Source: Lachnospiraceae bacterium (GTDB lineage Bacteria > Bacillota > Clostridia > Lachnospirales > Lachnospiraceae). From it: a DNA stretch of 64,000 bases. The notes beneath the pieces are model-generated. The model had not been told where the DNA came from. It saw only the letters and a program-made list of their open reading frames with translations, and did not search any database. This document shows, piece after piece, positions 39,347 to 49,465 of the stretch. Numbering within the stretch: the stretch's first letter is position 1; each line of letters opens with the position of its first letter. The DNA lies in NCBI GenBank assembly GCA_902363825.1, contig CABJBK010000004.1:62001-126000 (forward strand). Reading direction: 5' to 3'. A program made the translations under genes and the position numbers.

Positions 39347-42300
39347 TTATTCTTCATCATCAAGAATATCATCTGCGAAATCCATGTCAGCATCATCGTC
39401 CTCGCTGTCATCCTCACCCTCGATATTCTCAAGCTCTTCGGTCTCTGCATTAAATTCCTGTTTCTGGAATCCCATCTTTCCGAAAGATTCGCTGTCTTCA
39501 AACGCAAAATCCTTATCTCCGGAAATGATCGCGTTCAGATCCGTATTTCCGTACTCGCTGGTCTCCATGAGTTCTACTTCCTCACGGTTTTCATCCAGAA
39601 CTCTGACATCCAGTCCAAGAGACTGAAGTTCTTTTAAGAGAACCTTGAAGGATTCCGGTATACCCGGTTCCGGAATATTATCGCCCTTGATGATCGCTTC
39701 GTAGGTCTTCACACGGCCGATAACGTCATCGGACTTCACGGTCAGGATTTCCTGCAGTGTATAAGATGCACCGTATGCTTCCAGCGCCCAAACTTCCATT
39801 TCTCCGAAACGCTGTCCACCGAACTGCGCTTTACCACCGAGCGGCTGCTGTGTTACGAGAGAGTAAGGACCGGTAGAACGTGCATGGATCTTATCGTCTA
39901 CCAGATGGTGGAGTTTTAAGTAATGCATGTGGCCGATGGTAACCGGTCCATCGAAGAACTCTCCGGTTCTTCCGTCACGAAGCTGTACCTTTCCGTCTCT
40001 GGAGATCGGTACGCCCTTCCACAGCGCGCGGTGCGCTCTGTTGTCTGACAGATACTGCATTACGTCCGGGCGAAGCGTATCTTTGTATTTTGCTTCAAAC
40101 TCTTCCCATGTTGTATTTACATAATCATTGGCAAGTTCCAATGTATCCTGAATATCAATTTCCTTTGCGCCGTCGAATACCGGTGTCTCAATATTGAAAC
40201 CAAGTACTTTGGCTGCAAGACTGAGATGGATCTCGAGCACCTGTCCGATGTTCATACGGGAAGGTACGCCGAGCGGGTTTAACACGATATCGAGCGGACG
40301 GCCGTTTGGTAAGAACGGCATATCTTCTACCGGAAGCACACGGGAAACGACACCCTTGTTACCGTGACGACCGGCCATCTTATCACCGACAGAGATCTTT
40401 CTCTTCTGCGCAATGTAGATGCGGACAGCCTGATTTACACCAGGAGCAAGTTCATCACCGTTTTCTCTGGTAAATACCTTCGCCTCTACGACAATACCAT
40501 ATTCACCGTGCGGTACTTTTAAGGAAGTATCTCTGACTTCTCTTGCCTTTTCACCGAAAATAGCACGGAGCAGTCTCTCTTCCGCTGTAAGCTCTGTTTC
40601 TCCCTTCGGAGTTACTTTTCCGACCAGGATATCTCCTGCACGGACTTCCGCACCGATGCGGATGATACCTCTCTCATCAAGATCTTTTAACGCATCATCG
40701 CCGACACCCGGAACATCTCTTGTGATCTCTTCCGGTCCGAGCTTGGTATCACGCGCCTCTGCCTCATATTCTTCGATATGAACAGAAGTGTATACATCAT
40801 CCTGCACCAGTCTCTCGCTGAGCAGTACGGCATCCTCGTAGTTGTAACCTTCCCAGGTCATGAAACCGATAAGCGGGTTCTTTCCGAGTGCCAGCTCTCC
40901 GCCCTGTGTGGACGGTCCGTCTGCAATTACTTCGCCCTCTTCTACATGATCGCCCTTAAATACGATCGGACGCTGATTGTAGCAGTTGGACTGGTTGCTT
41001 CGCATAAATTTGGTCAGCGGATATACTGTTGTTGTTCCATCATCATTCTTTACTGTAATTTCATTGGAAACCGATTTCTCTACGGTTCCGGCTTTCTTTG
41101 CAACTACGCACACGCCGGAGTCAACCGCTGCTTTGGTTTCCATACCGGTTCCGACAACCGGAGCTTCAGTCGTAAGAAGCGGCACTGCCTGACGCTGCAT
41201 GTTGGATCCCATCAGGGCACGGTTCGCGTCATCGTTCTGTAAGAACGGGATCAATGCTGTAGCGACAGAGAACACCATCTTCGGGGATACGTCCATGTAA
41301 TCAAACATGGTCTTGTCGTATTCCTGTGTTTCATCCAGGTAACGGCCGGAAACGGAATTTCTTACGAAATGTCCTTCTTCATCCAGCTTTTCGTTCGCCT
41401 GTGCTACATGGTAATTATCTTCTTCATCTGCGGTCATATAAACAACTTCGTCTGTGACACGCGGATTCTTAGGATCTGCCTTATCGATCTTACGGTATGG
41501 AGCTTCAATAAAGCCATACTCGTTGATTCTCGCATAGCATGCCAGTGAGTTGATCAGACCGATGTTCGGTCCTTCAGGCGTCTCGATCGGGCACATTCTT
41601 CCATAATGAGAATAGTGTACGTCTCGAACCTCGAATCCGGCACGGTCTCTGGAAAGACCACCAGGTCCAAGTGCGGACAGACGTCTCTTGTGGGTCAGCT
41701 CGCCGAGCGGGTTGTTCTGATCCATGAACTGGGACAGCTGGGAAGAACCGAAGAATTCTTTTACCGCCGCTGTAACCGGTTTGATATTGATCAGGCTCTG
41801 CGGGGAAATTCCCTCAAGATCCTGTGTTGTCATTCTTTCGCGGACAACTCTCTCCATACGGGATAAACCGATACGGTACTGGTTCTGAAGCAGCTCTCCG
41901 ACCGCACGGATACGACGGTTGCCAAGATGATCGATATCATCATCGCTTCCCACGCTCCACTCAAGATGCATATTATAGTTAATGGATGCAAAAATATCAT
42001 CCTTGGTAATGTGTTTCGGGATCAGATCATGGATGTTCTTGCGGATCGCTTCCTTGAGATCCTCAAAATTGTCATTCTCATCCATAAGCTGTTTTAAAAT
42101 CGGGTAATACACAAGCTCTGTCACGCCAACTTCACGCGGATTGGTCAGCTCCGGAACCCATGTGCGGATATCTACCATCATAGAAGAAAGAACTTTGACA
42201 TTGCGTTCTTCTTCCTGTACCCATACATACGGTACTGCCGCATTCTGGATCGTCTCAGCAAGTTCTCTGGTCACTTCTGTGCCTTTTTCCGCAAGGATCT

Positions 42301-43234
42301 CTCCTGTTGTGGTATCCACAACATCCTCTGCAAGCACATGTCCATTGATACGATTCTTGAAATGCAGTTTCTTGTTAAATTTATAACGACCTACCTTTGC
42401 AAGGTCATAACGTCTCGGATCAAAGAACATTGCCGTGATCAGGCTTTCTGCGCTTTCTACGGTAAGCGGTTCACCCGGACGGATTTTTTTGTATAACTCT
42501 AAAAGACCGTTCTCATAGCTTCCCTGCGGTTCTTTCTCCGTGATACACGGATCTTTCCCGAAGCTGGCAACGATCTTTGGCTCTTCACCGAACAGATCAA
42601 TAATCTGCTGATTTGTTCCGACACCAAGCGCACGGATGAGCACTGTGATCGGAACCTTTCTGGTTCTGTCTACACGAACATAAAAAACGTCATTGGAATC
42701 GGTCTCATATTCCAGCCATGCACCACGGTTCGGAATAACGGTGCACGCATAGAGTTTCTTACCAACCTTATCATGAGAAATAGCGTAGTAGATACCCGGG
42801 GAACGAACCAGCTGGCTGACGATAACACGTTCTGCGCCATTGATTACGAATGTACCGGTCTCAGTCATAAGCGGCAAATCGCCCATGAAGATCTCATGTT
42901 CGTTGATTTCATCATTCTCTTTGTTGTGCAAACGAACCTTTACCTTCAAAGGTGCTGCATAAGTAGCATCTCTTTGCTTGCATTCCGGAATAGAGTATTT
43001 TACATCGTCCTCGCACAAAGTAAAATCTACGAACTCCAGACTTAAATGACCACTGTAATCAGCGATCGGGGAAATATCCGCAAACACTTCTTTTAATCCC
43101 TCGTCCAGGAACCACTGATACGAATCTTTCTGTACCTCGATCAGATTCGGCATCTGCAGAACTTCTTTTTGTCTTGAGTAACTCATACGTAAACCTTTTC
43201 CAGCCTTGACCGGACGTATTCTGTTTTTCTCCAT
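39347..43234 (-). CDS. rpoB: RNA polymerase subunit beta
   Basis: 1295 residues from the ATG at 43234, which has GAGAGGTG upstream; the frame opens at a GTG four codons earlier inside that site. The rifampicin region [33 protein letters not shown] shows the wild-type Asp, His and Ser, so no target resistance is visible. The C-terminus ends in a long acidic tail ([18 protein letters not shown]) like that of rpoC. Confidence 0.98.
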   Translation of the reverse strand: MEKNRIRPVKAGKGLRMSYSRQKEVLQMPNLIEVQKDSYQWFLDEGLKEVFADISPIADYSGHLSLEFVDFTLCEDDVKYSIPECKQRDATYAAPLKVKVRLHNKENDEINEHEIFMGDLPLMTETGTFVINGAERVIVSQLVRSPGIYYAISHDKVGKKLYACTVIPNRGAWLEYETDSNDVFYVRVDRTRKVPITVLIRALGVGTNQQIIDLFGEEPKIVASFGKDPCITEKEPQGSYENGLLELYKKIRPGEPLTVESAESLITAMFFDPRRYDLAKVGRYKFNKKLHFKNRINGHVLAEDVVDTTTGEILAEKGTEVTRELAETIQNAAVPYVWVQEEERNVKVLSSMMVDIRTWVPELTNPREVGVTELVYYPILKQLMDENDNFEDLKEAIRKNIHDLIPKHITKDDIFASINYNMHLEWSVGSDDDIDHLGNRRIRAVGELLQNQYRIGLSRMERVVRERMTTQDLEGISPQSLINIKPVTAAVKEFFGSSQLSQFMDQNNPLGELTHKRRLSALGPGGLSRDRAGFEVRDVHYSHYGRMCPIETPEGPNIGLINSLACYARINEYGFIEAPYRKIDKADPKNPRVTDEVVYMTADEEDNYHVAQANEKLDEEGHFVRNSVSGRYLDETQEYDKTMFDYMDVSPKMVFSVATALIPFLQNDDANRALMGSNMQRQAVPLLTTEAPVVGTGMETKAAVDSGVCVVAKKAGTVEKSVSNEITVKNDDGTTTVYPLTKFMRSNQSNCYNQRPIVFKGDHVEEGEVIADGPSTQGGELALGKNPLIGFMTWEGYNYEDAVLLSERLVQDDVYTSVHIEEYEAEARDTKLGPEEITRDVPGVGDDALKDLDERGIIRIGAEVRAGDILVGKVTPKGETELTAEERLLRAIFGEKAREVRDTSLKVPHGEYGIVVEAKVFTRENGDELAPGVNQAVRIYIAQKRKISVGDKMAGRHGNKGVVSRVLPVEDMPFLPNGRPLDIVLNPLGVPSRMNIGQVLEIHLSLAAKVLGFNIETPVFDGAKEIDIQDTLELANDYVNTTWEEFEAKYKDTLRPDVMQYLSDNRAHRALWKGVPISRDGKVQLRDGRTGEFFDGPVTIGHMHYLKLHHLVDDKIHARSTGPYSLVTQQPLGGKAQFGGQRFGEMEVWALEAYGASYTLQEILTVKSDDVIGRVKTYEAIIKGDNIPEPGIPESFKVLLKELQSLGLDVRVLDENREEVELMETSEYGNTDLNAIISGDKDFAFEDSESFGKMGFQKQEFNAETEELENIEGEDDSEDDDADMDFADDILDDEE

Positions 43235-43362
43235 TTGACGTTTCACCTCTCGTTTTTTTATTTAAAATCTACCTTTTCTACTACATAAGGTGTATCTTCC
43301 ACTTGCTTTCCACTATTTTGGTAACACAAATAAGCCTACATCTCCACAATAGTGCAACGTAT

Positions 43363-43392
43363 ATGATAGCACAAATGTCAAGGATAAGTCAA
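43363..43392 (-). promoter_or_regulatory. Probable rpoBC promoter
   Basis: Minus strand TTGACT (43387-43392), 18-base spacer, TATCAT (43363-43368). It gives rpoBC a start independent of rplJL, from which it is separated by terminators. Confidence 0.7.
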
Positions 43393-43450
43393 GCTGCATT
43401 TTGACTTTTTTCATGTTTTCCCAAAAAGCGGACATACTAATCTGTTTCTT

Positions 43451-43525
43451 CTATATATAAAGGCCGCAGGTACATAATCCGACCAGCAGTGATGCCGCGC
43501 CAAATATCAAAGATACTATTCCCAT
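43451..43525 (-). CDS. Small 24-residue membrane peptide
   Basis: MGIVSLIFGAASLLVGLCTC plus four residues, ending in TAG. It would be one hydrophobic helix. GGAGGAAAAAT lies directly before the ATG, a strong ribosome binding site. It lies between the upstream terminator and the rpoB promoter. No homologue is known to me; the peptide might be the truncated start of a larger membrane protein. Confidence 0.5.
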   Translation of the reverse strand: MGIVSLIFGAASLLVGLCTCGLYI

Positions 43526-43584
43526 ATTTTTCCTCCATAACTCATCTGTCTGTTTTATTTCCTTTTCCCTCGTTGCTAGTATAC

Positions 43585-43622
43585 AAAAAAGGCAGGAGTT
43601 TTCCTCACCCCTGCCTTTTTTG
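43585..43622. terminator. Terminator after the small 4-TM gene
   Basis: GGCAGGGGTGAGG and CTCCTGCC arms with T-runs on both sides (43591-43615 stem). It acts on the minus strand for the membrane protein gene. Confidence 0.85.
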
Positions 43623-43630
43623 TTTCGCTT

Positions 43631-44023
43631 TTAGCTCAGATAATCCCAGTCATTTTTTGCAAGTAAATATGTAACCAGCGGGCAAACTACCAGGCCGACA
43701 ACTGCACGACCGATATTGATCGCTGTCAGACCAGATACGAGACCGTAAGTAATCAGATTTACAACAAATCCAATAACTGCAGCTCCGCAGATCATATAAA
43801 ATCCGACTTTCTTGCTCTTGAAAAGTAACATTGCGATTCCGACGATCAGTACAATTTCCAGCAAGAAGCTCACAACGCAAAGAACTGTGTAAACCGGTCC
43901 AACTCCAAGTGCTGCGGATCCTACTACAGCTGCCAGAGCACCCAGTGCTGTAATAATGTTAAGAACAAAAATGATCCATAACCAAACCTGTAATCCTGTG
44001 CCTAATTTTCTTTTTTCTTCCAT
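43631..44023 (-). CDS. Small four-helix membrane protein, function unknown
   Basis: 130 residues with four hydrophobic segments (about 12-35, 42-65, 70-92, 98-120) and short charged ends. I do not recognise the family. GAAGGAGAAAATA precedes the ATG at 44023, better than the ATG at 44038. It sits between rplL and rpoB, genes that are usually adjacent, and has a terminator on each side, so it is probably expressed independently. Confidence 0.75.
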   Translation of the reverse strand: MEEKRKLGTGLQVWLWIIFVLNIITALGALAAVVGSAALGVGPVYTVLCVVSFLLEIVLIVGIAMLLFKSKKVGFYMICGAAVIGFVVNLITYGLVSGLTAINIGRAVVGLVVCPLVTYLLAKNDWDYLS

Positions 44024-44125
44024 TATTTTCTCCTTCATAACTCATATTTTATTGCGCAACGCGTTTATTATATCATATCAGCTGTTAATTTCCTAGCTTT
44101 TTCTATGTTTGAGGGAAATTCGCCC

Positions 44126-44268
44126 GCGCGGGCTGACGCTTTGTTTCGCGGATTGCCGGGATATCACAGCTACAAGCAGTGCTTACTCGAAGCTTGCGCT
44201 TCTCGTGCGCGGGCTGGCGCTTCGTTTCGCGGACTGCCAAGGCATCTGCGATGCCTTGACAGTCCGCG
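44126..44268. repeat. GC-rich intergenic repeat with large hairpin
   Basis: Two 32-base copies (44126-44157 and 44207-44238, starting GCGCGGGCTG and containing GTTTCGCGGA) differ at three positions. The second copy runs into an 18-bp inverted repeat (44228-44268; CGCGGACTG... and ...CAGTCCGCG). The segment is far more GC-rich than its neighbours and non-coding, resembling a REP/BIME-type element. Confidence 0.7.
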
Positions 44269-44280
44269 TTGCGCCTTCAA

Positions 44281-44331
44281 ATAAAAAGAAAGCCGCGCAT
44301 GTACTCATACAAGTATGGTACATGCACGACT
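44281..44331 (-). terminator. Terminator of rplJL
   Basis: GTGCATGTAC and GTACATGCGC pair, with further pairing on both ends, followed on the minus strand by TTCTTTTTAT. Confidence 0.85.
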
Positions 44332-44361
44332 CCCTTTTATTCTCAGTCCGCTGAATCGCGA

Positions 44362-44739
44362 CTATTTTAAGGTTACTTTTGCACCTTCTGCTTCTAATTT
44401 AGCTTTGATGTCATCAGCTGTTGCTTTGTCAGCTGCTTCTTTAAGGATCTTAGGAGCTCCGTCAACTAAGTCTTTTGCTTCTTTTAATCCTAAGCCAGTT
44501 GCTTCACGAACAACTTTGATAACCTTAACCTTGTTCGGGCCAACTTCTGTCAGCTCTACATCGAACTCAGTCTTCTCTTCGCCTGCTGCTGCGCCATCTC
44601 CGCCTGCTGCTGCAACTACTACACCTGCTGCTGCAGATACGCCGAACTCTTCTTCGCATGCTTTTACTAAATCATTTAATTCTAATACAGATAATTCTTT
44701 GATTGCTGCAATAAATTCTTCTGTTGTCATCTTTGCCAT
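44362..44739 (-). CDS. rplL: 50S ribosomal protein L7/L12
   Basis: Stalk protein that recruits translation GTPases, 125 residues. The N-terminal dimerisation domain, the Ala/Gly-rich hinge ([18 protein letters not shown]) and the C-terminal domain with [25 protein letters not shown] are intact. It follows rplJ by about 50 bases. Confidence 0.98.
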   Translation of the reverse strand: MAKMTTEEFIAAIKELSVLELNDLVKACEEEFGVSAAAGVVVAAAGGDGAAAGEEKTEFDVELTEVGPNKVKVIKVVREATGLGLKEAKDLVDGAPKILKEAADKATADDIKAKLEAEGAKVTLK

Positions 44740-44788
44740 TTTAATTTCCCTCCATTTATGTTATGGTTTTTATTTTAATATTTCCAGC

Positions 44789-45349
44789 TTATTCTGCCGG
44801 TGTTTCTGCTGCTTCTTCTACCGGAGCAGCCTCCTCTGCAGGAGCTTCTGCTGTTGCTTCACCAGCGCCGCCTTTTTCTGCGATCTGATTAAGCACACGA
44901 GCAAAGTTGGTGATCGGAGACTGAATGCTTCCAAGGAATTTGGAGAGCAGTTCTTCTCTTGACGGTACAGCTGCGATTGCTTTCATGCCGTTTTCGTCAT
45001 AGAAAGTTCCTTCTACAACACCGGCTTTGATTTCAAGTGCCGGAGCGGTCTTTGCAAATTTAGCCAGGATTCTTGCCGGAGCAGTCGCATCTGTTGTAGA
45101 GATTGCGAAAGCATTCGGTCCTTCCAGGCAATCTGCAAGGCTTTCAAATTCTGTACCTTTGATTGCGAAGTTCACAAGTGTGTTCTTATATACTTTGTAA
45201 ACAACACCTGCTTCTCTTAACTGTTTACGCAACTCAGTATCTTCTGCAACGGTAAGTCCAAGGTAATTTACAACTACTACGGACTGTGCGTCTTTGATGT
45301 TTTCAGAAATTTCCTGCACGATTGGTTGTTTAAGTTCTACTTTTGCCAC
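44789..45349 (-). CDS. rplJ: 50S ribosomal protein L10
   Basis: Stalk base protein that binds 23S rRNA and the L7/L12 dimers, 186 residues. The C-terminus carries an Ala/Glu/Pro tail (EATAEAPAEEAAPVEEAAE) longer than in Bacillus. The L10 leader in front of it indicates autoregulation by the L10-L12 complex. Confidence 0.97.
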   Translation of the reverse strand: MAKVELKQPIVQEISENIKDAQSVVVVNYLGLTVAEDTELRKQLREAGVVYKVYKNTLVNFAIKGTEFESLADCLEGPNAFAISTTDATAPARILAKFAKTAPALEIKAGVVEGTFYDENGMKAIAAVPSREELLSKFLGSIQSPITNFARVLNQIAEKGGAGEATAEAPAEEAAPVEEAAETPAE

Positions 45350-45397
45350 GAATCGTACACCTCCTTCTTTTATTTTTTATTGCTCTTTGAGGAAGTC

Positions 45398-45522
45398 TAA
45401 AAAAGTCCTCTCTGTGGAAGACAGAGAGGACGAATCATTCATATAGATATCATCTACATTTCCTCGGCAGGCACTTACGTTTACGCCTTGCGGCACCTAC
45501 TGTCTTCGGCAATATGCTTTGC
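45398..45522 (-). ncRNA. Ribosomal protein L10 leader
   Basis: The rplJ mRNA leader contains the conserved elements of the Firmicute L10 leader, with GTGCCTGCCGAGGAAATG near 45465. It ends in a GTCCTCTCTGT/ACAGAGAGGAC terminator stem (45405-45431) followed by TTTTTT. Binding of L10(L12)4 would favour termination. Confidence 0.85.
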
Positions 45523-45524
45523 TA

Positions 45525-45552
45525 TTATAGCATTAAAATTTATTGATGTCAA
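45525..45552 (-). promoter_or_regulatory. Promoter of rplJL
   Basis: Minus strand TTGACA (45547-45552), 16-base spacer, TATAAT (45525-45530), immediately after the rplA stop codon. Confidence 0.88.
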
Positions 45553-45559
45553 CCAGCAA

Positions 45560-46252
45560 TTAAGCTAACTTTGTTACATTGACCTTTACGCCCGGTCCCA
45601 TGGTCGGAGCTACAGATACGCTCTTTAAGTACTGACCCTTTAATGTAGCAGGTTTTGCTTTGTTGATTGCACTGATCAGAGTCTGGAAGTTGTCTGTTAA
45701 CTGTTCTTCAGTAAAGGATGCTTTTCCAATTGGCACATGGATAATATTTGCTTTGTCCAATCTGTACTCAATCTTACCAGCTTTGATGTCGTTAATTGCT
45801 TTTGTAACATCCATGGTAACTGTTCCGGCTTTCGGGTTCGGCATTAATCCCTTCGGTCCAAGGACACGTCCGAGACGTCCAACAACACCCATCATATCAG
45901 GAGTAGCAACAACTACGTCGAAATCTAACCATCCTTCATTCTGGATCTTCGGGATCAGTTCTTCGCCGCCTACGTAATCTGCGCCTGCTGCCTGAGCCTC
46001 ATCAACTTTGGTTCCTTTTGCGAAAACCAAAACCTTAACTGTCTTACCTGTTCCATGCGGTAAAACAACAGCTCCACGAATCTGCTGCTCTGCATGACGT
46101 CCATCACAACCGGTTCTGATATGAACTTCGATTGTCTCGTCAAATTTTGCTACTGCTGCCTTCTTTGCAAGGCTGATAGCTTCTTCTGTATCATATGAAG
46201 TTGCGCGGTCGATAGCCTTTGCAGCTTCAAGATATTTTTTTCCTCTTTTCAT
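45560..46252 (-). CDS. rplA: 50S ribosomal protein L1
   Basis: L1 stalk protein, 230 residues, normal length. Characteristic are [16 protein letters not shown] at the start, [17 protein letters not shown] and the MPNPKAGTV segment. It also autoregulates rplKA mRNA in other bacteria. It follows rplK by about 85 bases. Confidence 0.98.
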   Translation of the reverse strand: MKRGKKYLEAAKAIDRATSYDTEEAISLAKKAAVAKFDETIEVHIRTGCDGRHAEQQIRGAVVLPHGTGKTVKVLVFAKGTKVDEAQAAGADYVGGEELIPKIQNEGWLDFDVVVATPDMMGVVGRLGRVLGPKGLMPNPKAGTVTMDVTKAINDIKAGKIEYRLDKANIIHVPIGKASFTEEQLTDNFQTLISAINKAKPATLKGQYLKSVSVAPTMGPGVKVNVTKLA

Positions 46253-46336
46253 TAAAAATTACCTCCTGTGGTAGTATCGGGAGAGGTCCCTCCCACTGTT
46301 TTCGATAGCTTTTTGTTCAATAAATCCGCGTTTTGA

Positions 46337-46762
46337 TTACTGTTCTACTTCAACGCCCATACTTCTTGCAGTTCCTGCGATCATGCTCATAGCTGCTTCT
46401 AAGGATGCTGCATTTAAATCCGGCATTTTTGTCTCAGCAATTTCTTTTAACTTATCTTTGGAAAGTGTTGCAACTTTTGTCTTGTTCGGAGTTGCAGATG
46501 CAGTCTTTAAATTGCATGCTTTCTTGATCAGAACTGCTGCCGGCGGAGTCTTTGTGATGAAGCTGAAGCTTCTGTCCGCATATACAGTGATGACTACCGG
46601 TACGACTGTGTCTCCCATGTCTGCTGTCTTAGCGTTGAACTGTTTTGTGAATTCAACAATGTTTACACCATGCTGTCCCAAAGCCGGTCCAACAGGTGGT
46701 GCTGGTGTAGCTTTTCCGGCAGCGATCTGTAATTTGATATATCCTTCTACTTTCTTTGCCAT
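46337..46762 (-). CDS. rplK: 50S ribosomal protein L11
   Basis: GTPase-centre protein, 141 residues, complete. The Pro-rich [16 protein letters not shown] loop and the rRNA-binding C-terminal domain are present. It lies 25 bases after nusG, in the order nusG-rplK-rplA. Confidence 0.98.
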   Translation of the reverse strand: MAKKVEGYIKLQIAAGKATPAPPVGPALGQHGVNIVEFTKQFNAKTADMGDTVVPVVITVYADRSFSFITKTPPAAVLIKKACNLKTASATPNKTKVATLSKDKLKEIAETKMPDLNAASLEAAMSMIAGTARSMGVEVEQ

Positions 46763-46787
46763 TTGAGGTTGCCTCCTTTTAAACTGT

Positions 46788-47303
46788 TTACATCTTCTTT
46801 ACTTCTGCGAAACTTATTTCTACCGGTGTTTCGCGACCGAATAAGTCAACGTTAATGGTAACGATCTGTTTTCCATGATTGATCGTCTGAATTGCACCAA
46901 CCGTGTCCTTCCACACACCGCCGGTAACAACGACCATGTCACCTTCTTCAAAATCGACTACCACATTGTCTGATTTGATTCCCAGCGTATTCATCTCAGC
47001 ATCGGTAAGCGGTACCGGCTTGGATCCCGGACCAACAAATCCGGTCACACCTCTGGTATTTCTGACCACATACCATGTGTCGTCATTCATAACCATGTTG
47101 ATCAGTACGTAGCCCGGAAACATTTTCTTCTGAACCTGCTTTTTCGCACCATTCTTCAGTTCAACAACGTCCTGCATTGGAACACGGACCTCTAAGATCT
47201 GATCCTCCAGATGTCTGTTTTCAATTGTCTTGTCAATGTTCGCTTTTACCTTATTCTCATATCCGGAATAAGTATGCGCCACATACCAATGTGCCTCTGC
47301 CAT
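46788..47303 (-). CDS. nusG: Transcription termination/antitermination factor NusG
   Basis: 171 residues with the NGN domain ([50 protein letters not shown]) and the C-terminal KOW domain ([24 protein letters not shown]). It binds RNA polymerase and links it to ribosome or Rho. It follows secE by 16 bases. Confidence 0.98.
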   Translation of the reverse strand: MAEAHWYVAHTYSGYENKVKANIDKTIENRHLEDQILEVRVPMQDVVELKNGAKKQVQKKMFPGYVLINMVMNDDTWYVVRNTRGVTGFVGPGSKPVPLTDAEMNTLGIKSDNVVVDFEEGDMVVVTGGVWKDTVGAIQTINHGKQIVTINVDLFGRETPVEISFAEVKKM

Positions 47304-47319
47304 AAATAACCTCTGCCTC

Positions 47320-47529
47320 CTATAATTTCACCAGGATATCAACGCCATGCTGAATGAAGAAATCCAGCACCGCAATGATCAAACCTACAACTACTGACAC
47401 AATAACGACTGCTGTCGTCTGTTTGGCAAGTGATTCTTTTGCAGGCCAAATAATTTTTCCAAATTCAGCCTTGAGGCCGGCAAACCAGTTTTCCTTTGGA
47501 GCTTTGCTTGTTTTCTCGGTTTCTCCCAT
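47320..47529 (-). CDS. secE: Preprotein translocase subunit SecE
   Basis: Single-helix subunit of the SecYEG channel, 69 residues. The motif WFAGLKAEFGKIIWPAKESLAKQT precedes one membrane helix (about 40-60), the typical Gram-positive form. Confidence 0.96.
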   Translation of the reverse strand: MGETEKTSKAPKENWFAGLKAEFGKIIWPAKESLAKQTTAVVIVSVVVGLIIAVLDFFIQHGVDILVKL

Positions 47530-47558
47530 AATCTCACTTCCTTACTGCTCAATCTGAA

Positions 47559-47708
47559 TTATTTGGTTTCCTTGTGTAAAGTATGAGTTCTGCAGAATCT
47601 GCAATACTTTTTGGTCTCCATTCTGTCCGGATGAGCTTTTTTGTCTTTGGTCATGTTATAGTTACGCTGCTTACACTCTGTGCATGCTAATGTAATCTTT
47701 GTTCGCAC
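47559..47708 (-). CDS. rpmG: 50S ribosomal protein L33
   Basis: 49 residues starting at a GTG ([21 protein letters not shown]...) with GGAGGTGGAAGTT upstream. Two CxxC pairs (CTEC and CRFC) show it is the zinc-binding form. It is the first gene of the rpmG-secE-nusG-rplKA transcript. Confidence 0.95.
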   Translation of the reverse strand: MRTKITLACTECKQRNYNMTKDKKAHPDRMETKKYCRFCRTHTLHKETK

Positions 47709-47788
47709 AACTTCCACCTCCGTTTAAATTCTTTTGCTTGCGGTCTAATTTTAAGCATAAAAAAAAGACCTGTTACAATCGCTAGTCT

Positions 47789-47817
47789 AATATATCACAA
47801 TCTCATATTCGCGTCAA
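47789..47817 (-). promoter_or_regulatory. Promoter of rpmG-secE-nusG
   Basis: Minus strand TTGACG (47812-47817), 17-base spacer, TATATT (47789-47794), about 80 bases before rpmG. Confidence 0.85.
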
Positions 47818-47917
47818 CACTTTTCTTGCGCCATTTTTATTAGGTTATGATACCATTATGCATAGTAGAAATCAAGAGTGTGTTTTGAAAAATTTTTTAT
47901 ATTTTTTCATTTTTCTC

Positions 47918-48031
47918 TAAATATTTTTCACTTTTTGCCGAAATAAGTTAATAATGAAGATTGTGTCCGGTGGAAACATTCTTTTCCGGATACAGCTAAT
48001 TCGTGACAAACGGAAGATTTCGTATTATAAT
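47918..48031 (+). promoter_or_regulatory. Tandem sigma-28 and sigma-A promoters of the FliD-like gene
   Basis: TAAA (47918-47921), exactly 15 bases, then GCCGAAAT (47937-47944) fits the flagellar sigma-D/sigma-28 consensus TAAA-N15-GCCGATAT. Downstream GTGACA (48003-48008), 17 bases, TATAAT (48026-48031) fits sigma-A. Between them TGTCCGG...CCGGATACA can form a hairpin in the long leader. Confidence 0.72.
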
Positions 48032-48108
48032 AGGTTTATCTGAAAATGGATTTTTGATTTATCCCGGTGCTTTTTGCACTCATTTCAAGGAAGAAAGGAG
48101 GGGATAAC

Positions 48109-49407
48109 ATGGCAAAGATTGACTCTGCCTATTCTTACTATCTGAACACTTACGGCAGTTCGGCTGTGTCACGTTATGACACGCACAAAAAGAGCGAACT
48201 GCGCAACACCTATAATCGCATCGTGAAGTTAAACAAAGAATCTCCTCTGTACAAGATTTCTTCCTCGGGGGATGTCAAAAAATTTGCGATCGATATCAAA
48301 GAAAATACCAGACGGATCCAGAACGTCGCGTCTTCCCTCTCAGAAGGCGAGGATGGACTGTGGAGTAATTTCCAGAAAAAAATTGCGGTTTCAAGTGACG
48401 AAGATCTTGTTACCGCCGAATATGTCGGAAACGGGAACGATGCGGAGAACACCGACAGCTTTTCCATCGAGGTAAAGCAGCTCGCCTGCCCGCAGGTCAA
48501 CTACGGCAATTATCTGAAAAATAATGCGCTCGATTTTGCGCCTGGCAGCTATTCATTTGACTTAAATACCGTTTCCAATTCCTATGAATTTCAGTTCAAT
48601 GTAAATGAAGATGACACTAACCGCAGTGTCTTAGCCAAACTTGCAAAGCTGATCAACGGTGCTGGTGTCGGACTGAATGCCAAACTTGTTATGGATGACC
48701 GCGATATGAGTGCCTTAAAGATCGAATCTGTACAGACCGGTCTCGAGGAAGGAAGCAAGGCCCTTTTTTCCATCTACCCGGGTACCGAAAATGCGTCTAT
48801 CCAGGCAATGGACACGCTCGGAATCGACAACACGGTTTCACAGGCAGCCAATTCTTCTTTCCTATTAAATGGGAAGGAACATTCTTCGCTGTCCAACACT
48901 TTTACCGTCAACAATACGTTTGAAGTCACGCTGCACGGTGTCGGCAATGAAAATGAGCCTGCCGTGATCGGTTTTAAAACGAATGCGGACGCCATTGCGG
49001 ACAATGTGGAGAAGTTAGTCAGTTCCTACAACGGCATTATTGAAACTGCCCACAACTATTCTTCCACGCAGCCGGAAAGCCACAAGCTGTACTACGATAT
49101 GTCAAATGTCGCCTATCGGTTTTACAACGAATTTGAATCCATGGGGCTTGACATTGCAGATGATGGCATTATCCATATTGACCGTGACGCCTTAACAGAC
49201 GCGGTTACTGAGGAAGATTCTCCGGTTTATTTTTCAGCGTTGAACCGCTTTAAGGATACTTTAAAAGAGAAAGCCTCCCAGGCTTCTTTAAATCCAATGG
49301 CTTATGTGGACAAAATCGTTATTGCCTATAAAAATCCGGGGCATAATTTCATCGCTCCGTATGTCACAAGTATTTACTCCGGCATGATGTTAGACCAGTT
49401 CTGTTAA
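48109..49407 (+). CDS. FliD-like flagellar hook-associated/cap protein
   Basis: A 432-residue protein with no signal peptide, as expected for flagellar type III export. The middle resembles FliD: FQKKIAVSSDEDLVTAEYVG, DSFSIEVKQLACPQ (the ATISVxQLAxxQ element) near 125, ANSSFLLNGKEHSSLSNTF near 250 and ADNVEKLVSSYNGII near 310. The N-terminal 60 residues and the short C-terminus differ from standard FliD, which is longer. AAGGAGGGGATAAC precedes the ATG. The sigma-28 box upstream supports a late flagellar role. It is the only plus-strand gene here and converges on the glycan cluster. Confidence 0.7.
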   Translation: MAKIDSAYSYYLNTYGSSAVSRYDTHKKSELRNTYNRIVKLNKESPLYKISSSGDVKKFAIDIKENTRRIQNVASSLSEGEDGLWSNFQKKIAVSSDEDLVTAEYVGNGNDAENTDSFSIEVKQLACPQVNYGNYLKNNALDFAPGSYSFDLNTVSNSYEFQFNVNEDDTNRSVLAKLAKLINGAGVGLNAKLVMDDRDMSALKIESVQTGLEEGSKALFSIYPGTENASIQAMDTLGIDNTVSQAANSSFLLNGKEHSSLSNTFTVNNTFEVTLHGVGNENEPAVIGFKTNADAIADNVEKLVSSYNGIIETAHNYSSTQPESHKLYYDMSNVAYRFYNEFESMGLDIADDGIIHIDRDALTDAVTEEDSPVYFSALNRFKDTLKEKASQASLNPMAYVDKIVIAYKNPGHNFIAPYVTSIYSGMMLDQFC

Positions 49408-49414
49408 ATATGAT

Positions 49415-49462
49415 AAAACGCTATTCAAAGTTTTTTCGACCAGACTTTTGAATAGCGTTTTT
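49415..49462. terminator. Shared terminator of the FliD-like gene and the glycan cluster
   Basis: AACGCTATTCAAA and TTTGAATAGCGTT arms (about 13 bp) followed by seven T on the plus strand; A-runs on the other side allow use from both directions. Confidence 0.85.
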
Positions 49463-49465
49463 TTA

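Noticed and set aside
39354..43200. Rifampicin-resistance change in rpoB
   Set aside because: The resistance region matches the sensitive form at the usual Asp, His and Ser positions.
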